DNA of 6,540 nt, from contig CAMLHU010000125.1 of assembly GCA_946479825.1 (NCBI GenBank), positions 1 to 6,540 on the forward strand. The letters run 5' to 3'. Position 1 is the first letter of the stretch; every line of letters begins with the position of its first letter. The position numbers and the translations under genes were made by a program. This stretch comes from an uncultured Gemmatimonadota bacterium. Its GTDB lineage: Bacteria; Gemmatimonadota; Gemmatimonadetes; Gemmatimonadales; GWC2-71-9. Positions 1 to 5,487 of the stretch are shown here, piece by piece. The notes under the pieces were generated by a model. That model was not told where the DNA came from, made no database searches, and saw only the letters and a program-made list of their open reading frames with translations.

Positions 1-1953
1 GGGGGCTGGCCGGAACTGCACCTCGCCCTTCTGGATGGCCAGGTTCTCGGCGCGCGCCCGGTCGTAGTGCCGCGTCTGGCTCGGGAAGATGCCCTCCAAG
101 CCCCGGCCCAGATCCAACAGTTCCACGAGCTGCGGTCCGCTGATGATCTGGCGCGAGGCCAAGTCGGTGAGTTCGGCCCGCCGAGCGGCGTCCGACTGCG
201 GCTTGAACCCATCCAGATCGAGCGCGATGGTGTCGGGATCGGGCAGGTCGAGCCCGGTGACGCTTTCGGTCAGGTACTGCTTGGTGGGATCCTCGCCCGG
301 CAGCCACCGCTCCTCTTGCGGGCCGTAGCCCCAGCGGGCGAGTGCCAACTGCTGCCGGCCCCAGAGGAGCAGCGATTCCTTGAGCGTGCGGATCGTGTCG
401 TCGAGCTGGGCGTTCTCCGCCTCTTGGAGCAGTTCGATGGCGATGCCGCTATCGACGCCGGGCGGCACTTGGCCCCGCTGGATCTCGTGGAAGCTGCCGA
501 TGTCGAAGATGGCGGCCCGCGCCCGGTCGATGATGGCGAGCCGCGCCTCGTTGATCGTGGCGTGCGGCAGGCGCTGCACGAGGTCTTGGACGCCGCGATT
601 GAGGAACCCGCTTTTGAGCGGGATGCGGATATGGCCGTCCGCCTCGTCGGAGAGCTGGTCGAAGAGCCCGGGGAGGTCGAACCCGATCCACTGGCCGACC
701 ACATCCCGCCGGATCTCCTCCTGCACGAGCGACCATTGCTCGTTGATCAGGCATTGCGGGCTGTCCATATCCTGCACGATGGCGTGCCCGTACGGGTCGA
801 ACGGCTTCTTCTCGCAGTAGACCGGCGTGTAGGGCACGAAGCCCTGCGGGAGCGGCCCGTCGTAGAGGAGCGTATGGCCGCCGAGCACGATCAGCCGCCC
901 CTGCGGCAGCTCAGCCGTCGGCACCTCCCAATACTCCATCAGGAGCACGAGCGACTGGTCGGGCGTCGGCGTGTTCGCGGGCGGCGTGATGATGCCCATC
1001 GGGCCGCCGCCGGCGGTCGTCGGGCGGCCGGTGACGGCCTTCAGGAGCCGCTGGTACTGCGAGAGTTGCGGCAGGTCATCGGTCGGGGTCAGGTCCTGGG
1101 CCAGCGCGCCGTACCGCGCCTTGACCGTGGCGAGGGGTGTCAGTTCGGCGTCGATCAGCCAGCGCAGCCCTTCCTGCGGCGTCCAGCCCCACGCCTCGGG
1201 ATTGCACCGGAGGTTGAACAGCGTGCGGACGGCGGTATCGGTGTCGCCGGGGCGGTACTGGAGCGCCTCGGGCGGCTCGGACGCGGGGTCGCCGGTGGTG
1301 GGGTCGAGTAACGGCTGGCCCTGCGGATCGACCGGATACTCGGCGAGTTGGCCGGTGACGGGATGCGGCAGCGTGAGCGTGGCCGCCGCCATCGGGCCGA
1401 CATCGGGGTTCCAGAACGACTTGAGGAACGCGACGCCGTTGCAGTCGGCCAGCCAGCGCGCCAACCGGATCTTGGCGTCCATCGCCAGGTCGCGGTAGCG
1501 ATGGCCCACGAGCCGCTGGGCGGTCGTGGCCCGGTCGCGGGCCTCAGCGCTGTTGGACGTGGGGACGGAGCGCCAGACGAGTTGTGCCGACTGGATGCGC
1601 TGGGTGCGGCTCCGCAGCGCCATCCGAATGTAGTTGAGCGTCGCCTGGGTGCGGCCTTCGGACTGCGGGATGACGGTCCAGCCGTTCGCCCGCTGGTTCC
1701 AGTCGATCCACTGGAATCCTTCCGCCAGGAGCAGGTAGCGGGCGGCGTTCCGCATCCGCCAAAGCATATCGCTGTCTTGGGCCTGCCAGAGGCGCCAGAC
1801 GTAATCGACGATCTTGGGCGGTGGGGCTTGACCGGGGAGCGGGTAGCTGTCCCCCCGGATGGCGGCGAGGGAGAGGGCGGGACTCGACGGGGGCGCCACG
1901 GCCGCCCCGTGGGGCGTGTCCGGCGGCGTGGGCGTCGAGTCGGGGAGGGCCAT
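1..1953 (-). CDS. Phage portal protein (partial, C-terminus outside the window)
   Basis: The portal forms the dodecameric ring at one capsid vertex; DNA enters and leaves through it, and it docks the terminase motor and the neck. Read from ATG at 1953 the frame stays open for 651 codons to the window edge, so the C-terminus is missing. Visible features are a Pro/Thr-rich N-terminus (about residues 2-27), an aromatic and basic stretch around 65-82 (WRMRNAARYL, then GFQWIDW), and a portal-like segment at about 482-503 with IFDIGSFHEIQRGQVPPG followed by VDSGIAIELLQE. That Gly-x-x-Pro-x-Gly-x-x-Ser-Gly region followed by a long helix is typical of P22-type portals. Its position after the terminase genes fits. 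A second in-frame ATG at 1995 would add 14 residues, but those codons have AT-rich third positions unlike the gene, so I prefer 1953. No good ribosome binding site precedes either start. The portal call is fairly sure; the exact subfamily is not. Confidence 0.88.
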   Translation of the reverse strand, partial: MALPDSTPTPPDTPHGAAVAPPSSPALSLAAIRGDSYPLPGQAPPPKIVDYVWRLWQAQDSDMLWRMRNAARYLLLAEGFQWIDWNQRANGWTVIPQSEGRTQATLNYIRMALRSRTQRIQSAQLVWRSVPTSNSAEARDRATTAQRLVGHRYRDLAMDAKIRLARWLADCNGVAFLKSFWNPDVGPMAAATLTLPHPVTGQLAEYPVDPQGQPLLDPTTGDPASEPPEALQYRPGDTDTAVRTLFNLRCNPEAWGWTPQEGLRWLIDAELTPLATVKARYGALAQDLTPTDDLPQLSQYQRLLKAVTGRPTTAGGGPMGIITPPANTPTPDQSLVLLMEYWEVPTAELPQGRLIVLGGHTLLYDGPLPQGFVPYTPVYCEKKPFDPYGHAIVQDMDSPQCLINEQWSLVQEEIRRDVVGQWIGFDLPGLFDQLSDEADGHIRIPLKSGFLNRGVQDLVQRLPHATINEARLAIIDRARAAIFDIGSFHEIQRGQVPPGVDSGIAIELLQEAENAQLDDTIRTLKESLLLWGRQQLALARWGYGPQEERWLPGEDPTKQYLTESVTGLDLPDPDTIALDLDGFKPQSDAARRAELTDLASRQIISGPQLVELLDLGRGLEGIFPSQTRHYDRARAENLAIQKGEVQFRPAP

Positions 1954-1957
1954 AGTC

Positions 1958-1987
1958 CAATATGGCAAAATGCGTGGGTTCACGCAA
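1958..1987 (-). promoter_or_regulatory. Promoter-like motif before the portal gene
   Basis: On the minus strand TTGCGT (1987-1982) and CATATT (1964-1959) are 17 bases apart, a normal spacing for -35 and -10 elements, in the most AT-rich part of this gap. They match the sigma-70 consensus at 3 of 6 and 4 of 6 positions. CATATT ends 5 bases before the portal ATG, so transcription from it would give an almost leaderless mRNA. That would agree with the absence of a ribosome binding site. The element overlaps the hairpin at 1962-1995. A similar arrangement occurs at 5452-5482. This is weak as a promoter call and rests on spacing and recurrence. Confidence 0.3.
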
Positions 1988-1995
1988 GATGCCAT
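1962..1995 (-). repeat. Interrupted inverted repeat (hairpin) just before the portal gene
   Basis: On the minus strand the 6-base arm ATGGCA pairs with TGCCAT, and inside it TGCGTG pairs with CACGCA around an AACC loop. Between the two stems lies a symmetric 3 x 3 internal loop, TCT opposite TTT. This gives 12 perfect base pairs in 34 bases, centred in the 57-base gap between the 114-residue gene and the portal, and ending 8 bases before the portal ATG. No run of T follows on the minus strand, so it does not look like an intrinsic terminator. It could be an operator, a translational control hairpin or an RNA processing site. The repeat itself is seen directly; its role is unknown. Confidence 0.75.
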
Positions 1996-2010
1996 AGACG
2001 CAACACCACG

Positions 2011-2355
2011 CTACACCGGGAGCCGAATGCTCGGCGTCTGCGCCTCGGTGAGCAGGAGCTTGCCGATCTCCCCCGGCGTCAGCTTCCTGGCCAGCATCCG
2101 GCGAATCCGGTCCTCGACCTGCGCCCGCACGGTGGGGTTGGACCACTCGTCGATGTAGGGCCGCAGCTCGTCGGGAATGGGCGCGGGAGGGGGCGCCGGC
2201 GGCTCCGGTGCGGGCGGGATGACGGCGCCCTCGCGCCACGCAGTGTACAGCCGGTCGTGGGCCACGGCGAGGTCGGCCCGCAGTTGCCGCCAGACGGGGT
2301 AGGCGACGGCCGCGACGCTGGCCGCGCCGGCCAGAAACGCGACGATCAGGAGCAC
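2011..2355 (-). CDS. Small membrane-anchored phage protein of unknown function (114 aa)
   Basis: I do not recognise a family. The start is GTG at 2355, chosen because GGAGG lies 5 bases upstream and because it begins exactly at the hydrophobic segment. Residues 2-21 (LLIVAFLAGAASVAAVAYPV) look like one membrane span or an uncleaved signal anchor. A basic helix follows (WRQLRADLAVAHDRLY), then a Pro/Ala linker at about 47-61, then a charged helical domain (EDRIRRMLARKLTPGEIGKLLL). The gene overlaps the end of the cysteine-rich ORF by 10 bases and stops at TAG, 57 bases before the portal. That TAG is in the same frame as the portal. It lies inside the packaging module, but its role there cannot be read from the sequence. 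A membrane-linked lysis or entry function is possible but unsupported. Confidence 0.72.
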   Translation of the reverse strand: MLLIVAFLAGAASVAAVAYPVWRQLRADLAVAHDRLYTAWREGAVIPPAPEPPAPPPAPIPDELRPYIDEWSNPTVRAQVEDRIRRMLARKLTPGEIGKLLLTEAQTPSIRLPV

Positions 2356-2483
2356 GGCGTCCTCCGATCCGGGCCACGGACCACCGTCCGCCGCTGGGCC
2401 ACGCGGCGATCCGCCGCCGGGCACGGACAGCCCGGCCGGGTGCAGGACGCGCCCGCGCCGCAGCCGGGCAGGCGACAGGTCAT
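2346..2483 (-). CDS. Cysteine-rich mini-protein (45 aa), unknown
   Basis: This ORF starts at ATG 2483, which shares ATGA with the terL stop, and ends by overlapping the next gene by 10 bases. It therefore exactly fills what would otherwise be a 124-base hole in a tightly packed operon, which is the main reason to believe it. Six of 45 residues are cysteine (C3, C8, C14, C19, C21, C44). The N-terminal half has the spacing C-x4-C-x5-C-x4-C-x-C and is Gly/Pro-rich; the C-terminal half is Arg-rich. There is no signal peptide or membrane span. The cysteines might bind zinc or, less likely in the cytoplasm, form disulphides. GC-rich DNA opens many frames, so a non-coding spacer remains possible. 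Confidence 0.5.
   Translation of the reverse strand: MTCRLPGCGAGASCTRPGCPCPAADRRVAQRRTVVRGPDRRTPCS
2361..2365 (-). promoter_or_regulatory. Ribosome binding site deciding the GTG start at 2355
   Basis: GGAGG on the minus strand sits 5 bases before GTG at 2355. The surrounding 12 bases (CGGAGGACGCCG) are identical to those before rusA at 6513-6524. It lies inside the cysteine-rich ORF, whose stop it nearly touches, so the downstream gene can both be coupled and start independently. Confidence 0.6.
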
Positions 2484-4084
2484 CGACGCCTCCGGTTCTG
2501 TTTGGCGATGCGGGCCATCGCCTGCGTGATCTCCCGCTGCGCGGCTTGGCTGGCCTGGTCGAGCGGCGGGTCGGTGGACGGGGGCACCCCCCATTTGGGC
2601 GTCGTCTCCCCTGGCACGAACGGCCGGACGAGGTAGCTGTAGAGCAGGCAGTCGGTCACGTCGTCGTGCATTTTGACCGGCGTATCGGGCGGCGCGGCGT
2701 CCTTCTGCCGGTACTGCCGCAACTCCCACAGGAGCCGCGACTCCGCATAGTCCACGCCGTCGGTCGTCCACGTCGAGCGGAGCGACCGCAGGAAATAGAC
2801 GCTCGGCGCCCCCGGGCGGCCCGTCACCGGGTGCGGGTGGCTCGGATTGGGCCAGAGCGCCCGGCGCACCATTTCAATGCTCGCCTTGACGCTCCCCGGC
2901 CCTTTCGGCACCGCCTCGGCGTAGAGCCCGAGATCGGCGAGGTTGAGGAGGGCCTGCGCGCCGGCGCCGCCCGGATCGCCGTACACGGCGACCTGGTCCT
3001 CGGTGAGTCCCAGGGCGTCCAGGATGGCCCGGTAGTCGGCCACGTGGACGCGATCCGGCACGTCCTCCCGGTAGTGCTCGGCCACGGCGTAGCGGTTGCC
3101 GGCCTCGTCGAGCGCGGTGAGGAGGCCGCCGTGCCGTTTGTTCGGGTCCACGGTGAGCACCCACGTGTAGGCGCGGTTGGGTGGCAGGCCGTCCAGCAGG
3201 TAGAGCGAGTCGGGCTGGTCCGCGTGCAGGCCGGCGAGCACCGGGAAGAGCAGCCCTTCCGCGTAGCCGTAGGTGCCGTAGAGCCGCGTCTGGCGCTCGG
3301 CCTCGCTCACCGTGGGGTCGTCCCGGAGGCGCTGGACGCCCCCGCCGGCCACGGCGGCCGGGTTGTCGGCCATCCCCATCTGGACCACGCCGAGCCGGGT
3401 GCCGACGATCCACACGCGGTCGGCGCGGCGGTATTCGGGCCGGACGGCGGCCGTGTAGTAGGCGGCGTGCGTCCACGTGAGCCCGTGGAGCGGGGTGAAG
3501 GCGAGCACGAGCACCCCGTCGGTCGTCGTGAGTCGGGCCTGCGCGGCCCCCACGAGCCGCCGATCCAGCGGCTCCTCGTCGAACACCACCAGATCGACCG
3601 CGTCCGACTCGAAGGCCAGGAGGCCCTGGTCCTGGGATTTGAGCCACACTTGGCCGCCCCCGTGGCCGTCCTCCCACGTGAACACGCGGTGCGGGGACTG
3701 GACGTAGCGGTACGTCATCCCCGCAACGGCGTGCTCCCGCAGCAGGGGCTCCCAGACCGACTCCGCCTTTTCGCCGGTCTTGGGGGCGATCCAGATCTTG
3801 AGCGGCCGGGTGTCGGGATCGGGCACCGTGGCCGGGTGGCGCTGGTGCGCCCGACGGAGCCGACGGTAGATCGGCCCCTCGCGTCGGATCAGGCGGCTCA
3901 CAATGCCCATCGCCGAGGTCGATTTGCCGCCCTGGGTGCCGCCGAGGATGACCACGGTATCGGTGGCGAGCGCGAGGGCGGCGCGTTGCTGGGCGTGCCA
4001 CGGGAACGACAGGAGCGGGCCGAGCGCCCGGACGTGGCTGGTCAGTTCCGCCGCGCTGGGGGCGGCGGGCGCGGGAGCGGTCAT
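2480..4084 (-). CDS. terL: Terminase large subunit (packaging ATPase and nuclease)
   Basis: TerL is the motor that pumps DNA into the procapsid through the portal and cuts the concatemer. The 534-residue length is normal for the family. The ATPase half shows a Walker A motif, GGTQGGKST, at 48-56; a Walker B, VDLVVFDEEP, at 163-172 with D169 and the catalytic E170; and a coupling motif, LAFTPLHG, at 194-201. The RNase H-like nuclease half shows its acidic residues in TVDPNK (D313), VYGDPGGAG (D370) and MHDDVTD (D474, D475, D478). The C-terminus is basic (KQNRRRR). The start is ATG 4084, sharing ATGA with the terS stop. The frame stays open further upstream to 4378, but that part is the antisense-like shadow of terS and is not credible. 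All key motifs are intact, so an active enzyme is expected. Confidence 0.95.
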   Translation of the reverse strand: MTAPAPAAPSAAELTSHVRALGPLLSFPWHAQQRAALALATDTVVILGGTQGGKSTSAMGIVSRLIRREGPIYRRLRRAHQRHPATVPDPDTRPLKIWIAPKTGEKAESVWEPLLREHAVAGMTYRYVQSPHRVFTWEDGHGGGQVWLKSQDQGLLAFESDAVDLVVFDEEPLDRRLVGAAQARLTTTDGVLVLAFTPLHGLTWTHAAYYTAAVRPEYRRADRVWIVGTRLGVVQMGMADNPAAVAGGGVQRLRDDPTVSEAERQTRLYGTYGYAEGLLFPVLAGLHADQPDSLYLLDGLPPNRAYTWVLTVDPNKRHGGLLTALDEAGNRYAVAEHYREDVPDRVHVADYRAILDALGLTEDQVAVYGDPGGAGAQALLNLADLGLYAEAVPKGPGSVKASIEMVRRALWPNPSHPHPVTGRPGAPSVYFLRSLRSTWTTDGVDYAESRLLWELRQYRQKDAAPPDTPVKMHDDVTDCLLYSYLVRPFVPGETTPKWGVPPSTDPPLDQASQAAQREITQAMARIAKQNRRRR

Positions 4085-4455
4085 TCCTCGACGGTGAACT
4101 CGGCGTCCACGGCCGACTGGGCGGTGAGGCGCGGCGCGAGGTCGGGGCGGTCGGCGAGCAGGAGTGGGAGGGCGGCCACCAGCAGGCGGGCGATCTGGTC
4201 GCCCGTCAGCGGCTTGGCGGGTGTCGTGTCCTCGACGGCAACCTGCTGGAGCGGCCGGCCGAACGCCATCCCATCGAGGTGGATGTTCATCGTGGCGAAA
4301 TGCTTGGCCTCGGGGTCGCGGATCGTGTCTTGGATCGCCTTGAGGCGGAGCCGATGGAGCGCCTGGGTGCGACACCACTCCCGATAGGCATCGGACGGGC
4401 GGCCGTTGGGGTGCTTGGGGCGTGAGCCGCTGGTTTTCCGGCTAACCTTCGCCAT
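4081..4455 (-). CDS. Probable terminase small subunit (124 aa)
   Basis: The call rests mainly on position: it lies immediately upstream of terL and is coupled to it through a shared ATGA, which is the usual place of terS. The small subunit binds the packaging site and hands DNA to TerL. The N-terminus is basic (MAKVSRKTSGSRPKHPNGR). It is followed by GRPSDAYREWCRTQALHRLR at about 18-37 and a helical middle (DPEAKHFATMNIHLDGMAFGRP), a pattern seen in small proteins next to phage terL genes. The C-terminal third contains a hydrophobic helix (IARLLVAALPLLLADRPDL) and an acidic tail, as expected for an oligomerising subunit. The ATG is preceded by TAAGG at a 7-base spacing and a 35-base gap. A DNA-binding protein other than TerS is the main alternative. 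Confidence 0.62.
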   Translation of the reverse strand: MAKVSRKTSGSRPKHPNGRPSDAYREWCRTQALHRLRLKAIQDTIRDPEAKHFATMNIHLDGMAFGRPLQQVAVEDTTPAKPLTGDQIARLLVAALPLLLADRPDLAPRLTAQSAVDAEFTVEE

Positions 4456-4462
4456 CGCAATA

Positions 4463-4467
4463 CCTTA
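4463..4467 (-). promoter_or_regulatory. Ribosome binding site of the terS candidate
   Basis: TAAGG on the minus strand lies 7 bases before ATG 4455. The gap here is 35 bases and AT-richer than its surroundings, so this gene starts with its own ribosome binding site instead of by stop-start coupling. Confidence 0.55.
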
Positions 4468-4471
4468 CGGT

Positions 4472-4485
4472 TTAGGGTCGCCTAA
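4472..4485 (-). repeat. Short perfect inverted repeat in the gap before terS
   Basis: TTAGG and CCTAA are separated by four bases, giving a 5-base-pair stem with a 4-base loop. It occupies the middle of the 35-base gap between the 87-residue gene and terS, ahead of the ribosome binding site. It could be a protein-binding dyad or a weak hairpin. It is short enough to be chance. Confidence 0.4.
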
Positions 4486-4490
4486 TTCGG

Positions 4491-4754
4491 TCAGTGGACG
4501 AGCTCGATCTTGGGCGGGGCTGGCGGCTCGTCGGCCGGGGCCTCGGTGTCGGGCGCGAGGATCTGGACGCCGACGCGGAGGCCGCAGCCCTTGAGGACGG
4601 CGAGCTGGAACGTGTCGGCTTGGTCGGCCAGGATGGTGAGGAGCTGGTCGTGGAGATCGTCGAGGATGGCGTCGCGGTGGGCGAGGCGGGCGTCCTCGGG
4701 AGTGGCGTCCGGGTGCGCGGCGCGGTAGGCCGCGAGGTCGAACGCGGCGCTCAC
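4491..4754 (-). CDS. Small phage protein of unknown function (87 aa)
   Basis: I do not recognise a family. The start is GTG 4754, sharing GTGA with the stop of the gene before it. Residues 5-30 are Ala/Asp-rich and helical (FDLAAYRAAHPDATPEDARL), then comes a helix with regular hydrophobic spacing (LHDQLLTILADQADTFQLAV, about 34-53), then LKGCGLRVGVQIL, and a Pro-rich acidic tail (about 69-87). The protein looks cytoplasmic and able to self-associate. It is the last gene before the 35-base gap that precedes terS. Its short length and its place just upstream of terminase are common for uncharacterised phage genes. Confidence 0.7.
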   Translation of the reverse strand: MSAAFDLAAYRAAHPDATPEDARLAHRDAILDDLHDQLLTILADQADTFQLAVLKGCGLRVGVQILAPDTEAPADEPPAPPKIELVH

Positions 4755-4969
4755 TTCGGATAGCCCTTGCCGTGGCGGACGCGGGCCGCCTTCTGGGCGC
4801 GGTGCTTGCGGAGCGCGGCCCCGATATGGTCGGGTAGGTCGTGGATGGCGCGGCCGTGGTCGGCGGCGACGTACGCCCGTGCGGCCTTCCGCGTAGCGGC
4901 ATCGGCCGGGATGTCGCCCGAGGCGACCCCCTCGAAGTAGCGGTGTTGGGCTTGGGAGACGGAAGGCAT
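4751..4969 (-). CDS. Small conserved phage protein, MPSVS-x-AQ type (72 aa)
   Basis: The N-terminus MPSVSQAQHRYFEGVA followed later by ARAYVAADHGR and LPDHIG resembles a widespread family of very small phage proteins. Those begin with MPSVS-x-AQ, carry a central (E/Y)-(F/V)-AADKG-like motif and a short basic tail, and are often found near terminase and portal genes. Their function is unknown. The protein is basic and lacks membrane spans or cysteines. The ATG at 4969 shares ATGA with the stop of the 75-residue gene, and the stop shares GTGA with the 87-residue gene. The family resemblance is from memory of such sequences and was not searched. Confidence 0.75.
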   Translation of the reverse strand: MPSVSQAQHRYFEGVASGDIPADAATRKAARAYVAADHGRAIHDLPDHIGAALRKHRAQKAARVRHGKGYPK

Positions 4970-5196
4970 CAGCGGCCCCGCTTTCGGGTGGCGCGGTGCA
5001 TCGACGCCTTGAGGGCGGGATGGTCGTGGTGCGGATGCTGGGCCGTGTTGAGGAGGTGCGGGTCCTTGGCCTTCGCCTTCGCGCTGGCGTGGGCCTTCGC
5101 GGCGCCGAGGATGCGGCCGGCGGCGGCGTGGGAGACGCCTTCCTTCGCGGCGATCTGGTCCTGCACGGCGCGGAAACCGGGATGGGCCTGGGACAC
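4969..5196 (-). CDS. Small basic phage protein of unknown function (75 aa)
   Basis: Translation from GTG 5196 gives HPGFRAVQDQIAAKEGVS followed by HAAAGRILGAAKAHAS and an Ala/Lys/His-rich tail ending RKRGR. The segment FRAVQ-x-x-IAAKEGVS-x-x-A-A-G-x-I-L resembles a small helical phage family of unknown function that often sits beside MPSVS-type proteins, as it does here. The His-rich stretch HPHHDHP (56-62) is unusual. The start is supported by GGAG 7 bases upstream and by the 4-base gap to the zinc-ribbon stop. The frame is open further upstream to 5247 but overlaps the zinc-ribbon coding region, so I did not extend it. A nucleic-acid-binding role fits its charge and is only inferred. Confidence 0.7.
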   Translation of the reverse strand: MSQAHPGFRAVQDQIAAKEGVSHAAAGRILGAAKAHASAKAKAKDPHLLNTAQHPHHDHPALKASMHRATRKRGR

Positions 5197-5200
5197 GGGG

Positions 5201-5416
5201 CTACTCCGTCGTGGGGGGGGCGGCCCATTCCTGGCCGCAGGGGACACACTGGAACTGCATCGGTTGGCGGGGGCGGAACACGGTGACGAGGTGGTGGCTC
5301 CCGCAGTGGGGACAGGTCACGCGCGGGCGCCGGCGCCCGAACGTGGCCGCGTGGCGGGCCGCGTAGGCGTCGGGATCGACCGCGCTCGGGCGGGGCCAGT
5401 CTCCCTTGCCGCTCAT
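5201..5416 (-). CDS. Small zinc-ribbon protein (71 aa)
   Basis: Two knuckles, CPHC (C35, C38) and CVPC (C57, C60), separated by an 18-residue beta-rich stretch, form a classic zinc ribbon. A basic patch (GRRRPRV) precedes it, consistent with nucleic-acid binding. Such ribbons occur in many small phage proteins and may act as transcription or DNA-binding accessories; the exact role is not visible here. I chose ATG 5416, which shares ATGA with the stop of the upstream mini-ORF. A TTG at 5482 would give 93 residues with a very Arg-rich N-terminus and is less likely. A run of eight C (5220-5213, coding for Pro-Pro near the end) would, after a one-base slip, continue into the next gene. Confidence 0.75.
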   Translation of the reverse strand: MSGKGDWPRPSAVDPDAYAARHAATFGRRRPRVTCPHCGSHHLVTVFRPRQPMQFQCVPCGQEWAAPPTTE

Positions 5417-5487
5417 TGCCGGGTGGGTCGCATCGCTCCCCCTCCTCCGCGCAATATGGCGTCCACGCACGGGTCGGCGCAAGTCAC
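5413..5487 (-). CDS. Possible mini-ORF or leader peptide (24 aa)
   Basis: GTG 5487 shares GTGA with the stop of the 65-residue gene, and its TGA shares ATGA with the zinc-ribbon start, so 25 codons fit the gap exactly with the same overlaps as the rest of the operon. The product starts VTCADPCVDAILRGGGG and ends AMRPTRQ. A strong ribosome binding site, GGAGGAGG (5448-5441), lies inside it, 7 bases before an in-frame internal ATG at 5433 that would make only MRPTRQ. It may therefore be a coupling leader for the zinc-ribbon gene instead of a functional peptide. Codons such as ATA and GGA are unusual for these genes. Chance fit in GC-rich DNA is possible. Confidence 0.4.
   Translation of the reverse strand: MTCADPCVDAILRGGGGAMRPTRQ
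5441..5448 (-). promoter_or_regulatory. Strong ribosome binding site inside the mini-ORF
   Basis: GGAGGAGG on the minus strand lies 7 bases before ATG 5433, which opens a six-codon ORF (MRPTRQ) ending in the TGA that overlaps the zinc-ribbon ATG at 5416. It is about 24 bases from that ATG, too far to serve it directly. Ribosomes could load here and pass to the zinc-ribbon gene by termination and restart. Confidence 0.5.
5452..5482 (-). promoter_or_regulatory. Second promoter-like motif, before the zinc-ribbon gene
   Basis: TTGCGC (5482-5477) and CATATT (5458-5453) are 18 bases apart on the minus strand. Both halves, an ACCC block 9 bases from the left end and the bases GCCATATTG at the right end are shared with the motif before the portal. 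A transcript starting just downstream would carry the strong ribosome binding site at 5448-5441. The motif is AT-rich against very GC-rich surroundings. It lies within the 24-codon ORF, so it could still be coding. The call rests on two copies only. Confidence 0.3.

Noticed and set aside
67..1498. Long plus-strand open frames (414 and 175 codons)
   Set aside because: They lie opposite the portal gene, which shows portal motifs and runs open to the window edge. The products are Arg/Gly/Val-rich without family motifs, as expected from antisense frames in GC-rich DNA.
1962..1995. Hairpin as an intrinsic terminator
   Set aside because: No T-rich run follows the stem on either strand, and the portal gene starts 8 bases later.
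1954..1995. Portal start at ATG 1995
   Set aside because: The 14 added codons have mostly A or T third positions unlike the gene, lack a ribosome binding site, and lie in the hairpin; kept only as an alternative.
1348..2529. Plus-strand frame of 393 codons and minus-strand frame of 277 codons
   Set aside because: Both span several better supported genes and the hairpin gap, and have no recognisable domain or ribosome binding site.
4085..4378. N-terminal extension of TerL to 4378
   Set aside because: It would overlap almost all of the terS candidate, is Arg/Pro-rich without motifs, and ATG 4084 has a coupled ATGA start and a normal distance to Walker A.
2546..4387. Plus-strand frame of 613 codons
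   Set aside because: It is the complement of terL and terS, where both ATPase and nuclease motifs are intact on the minus strand. The product is low-complexity Arg/Val/Gly-rich.
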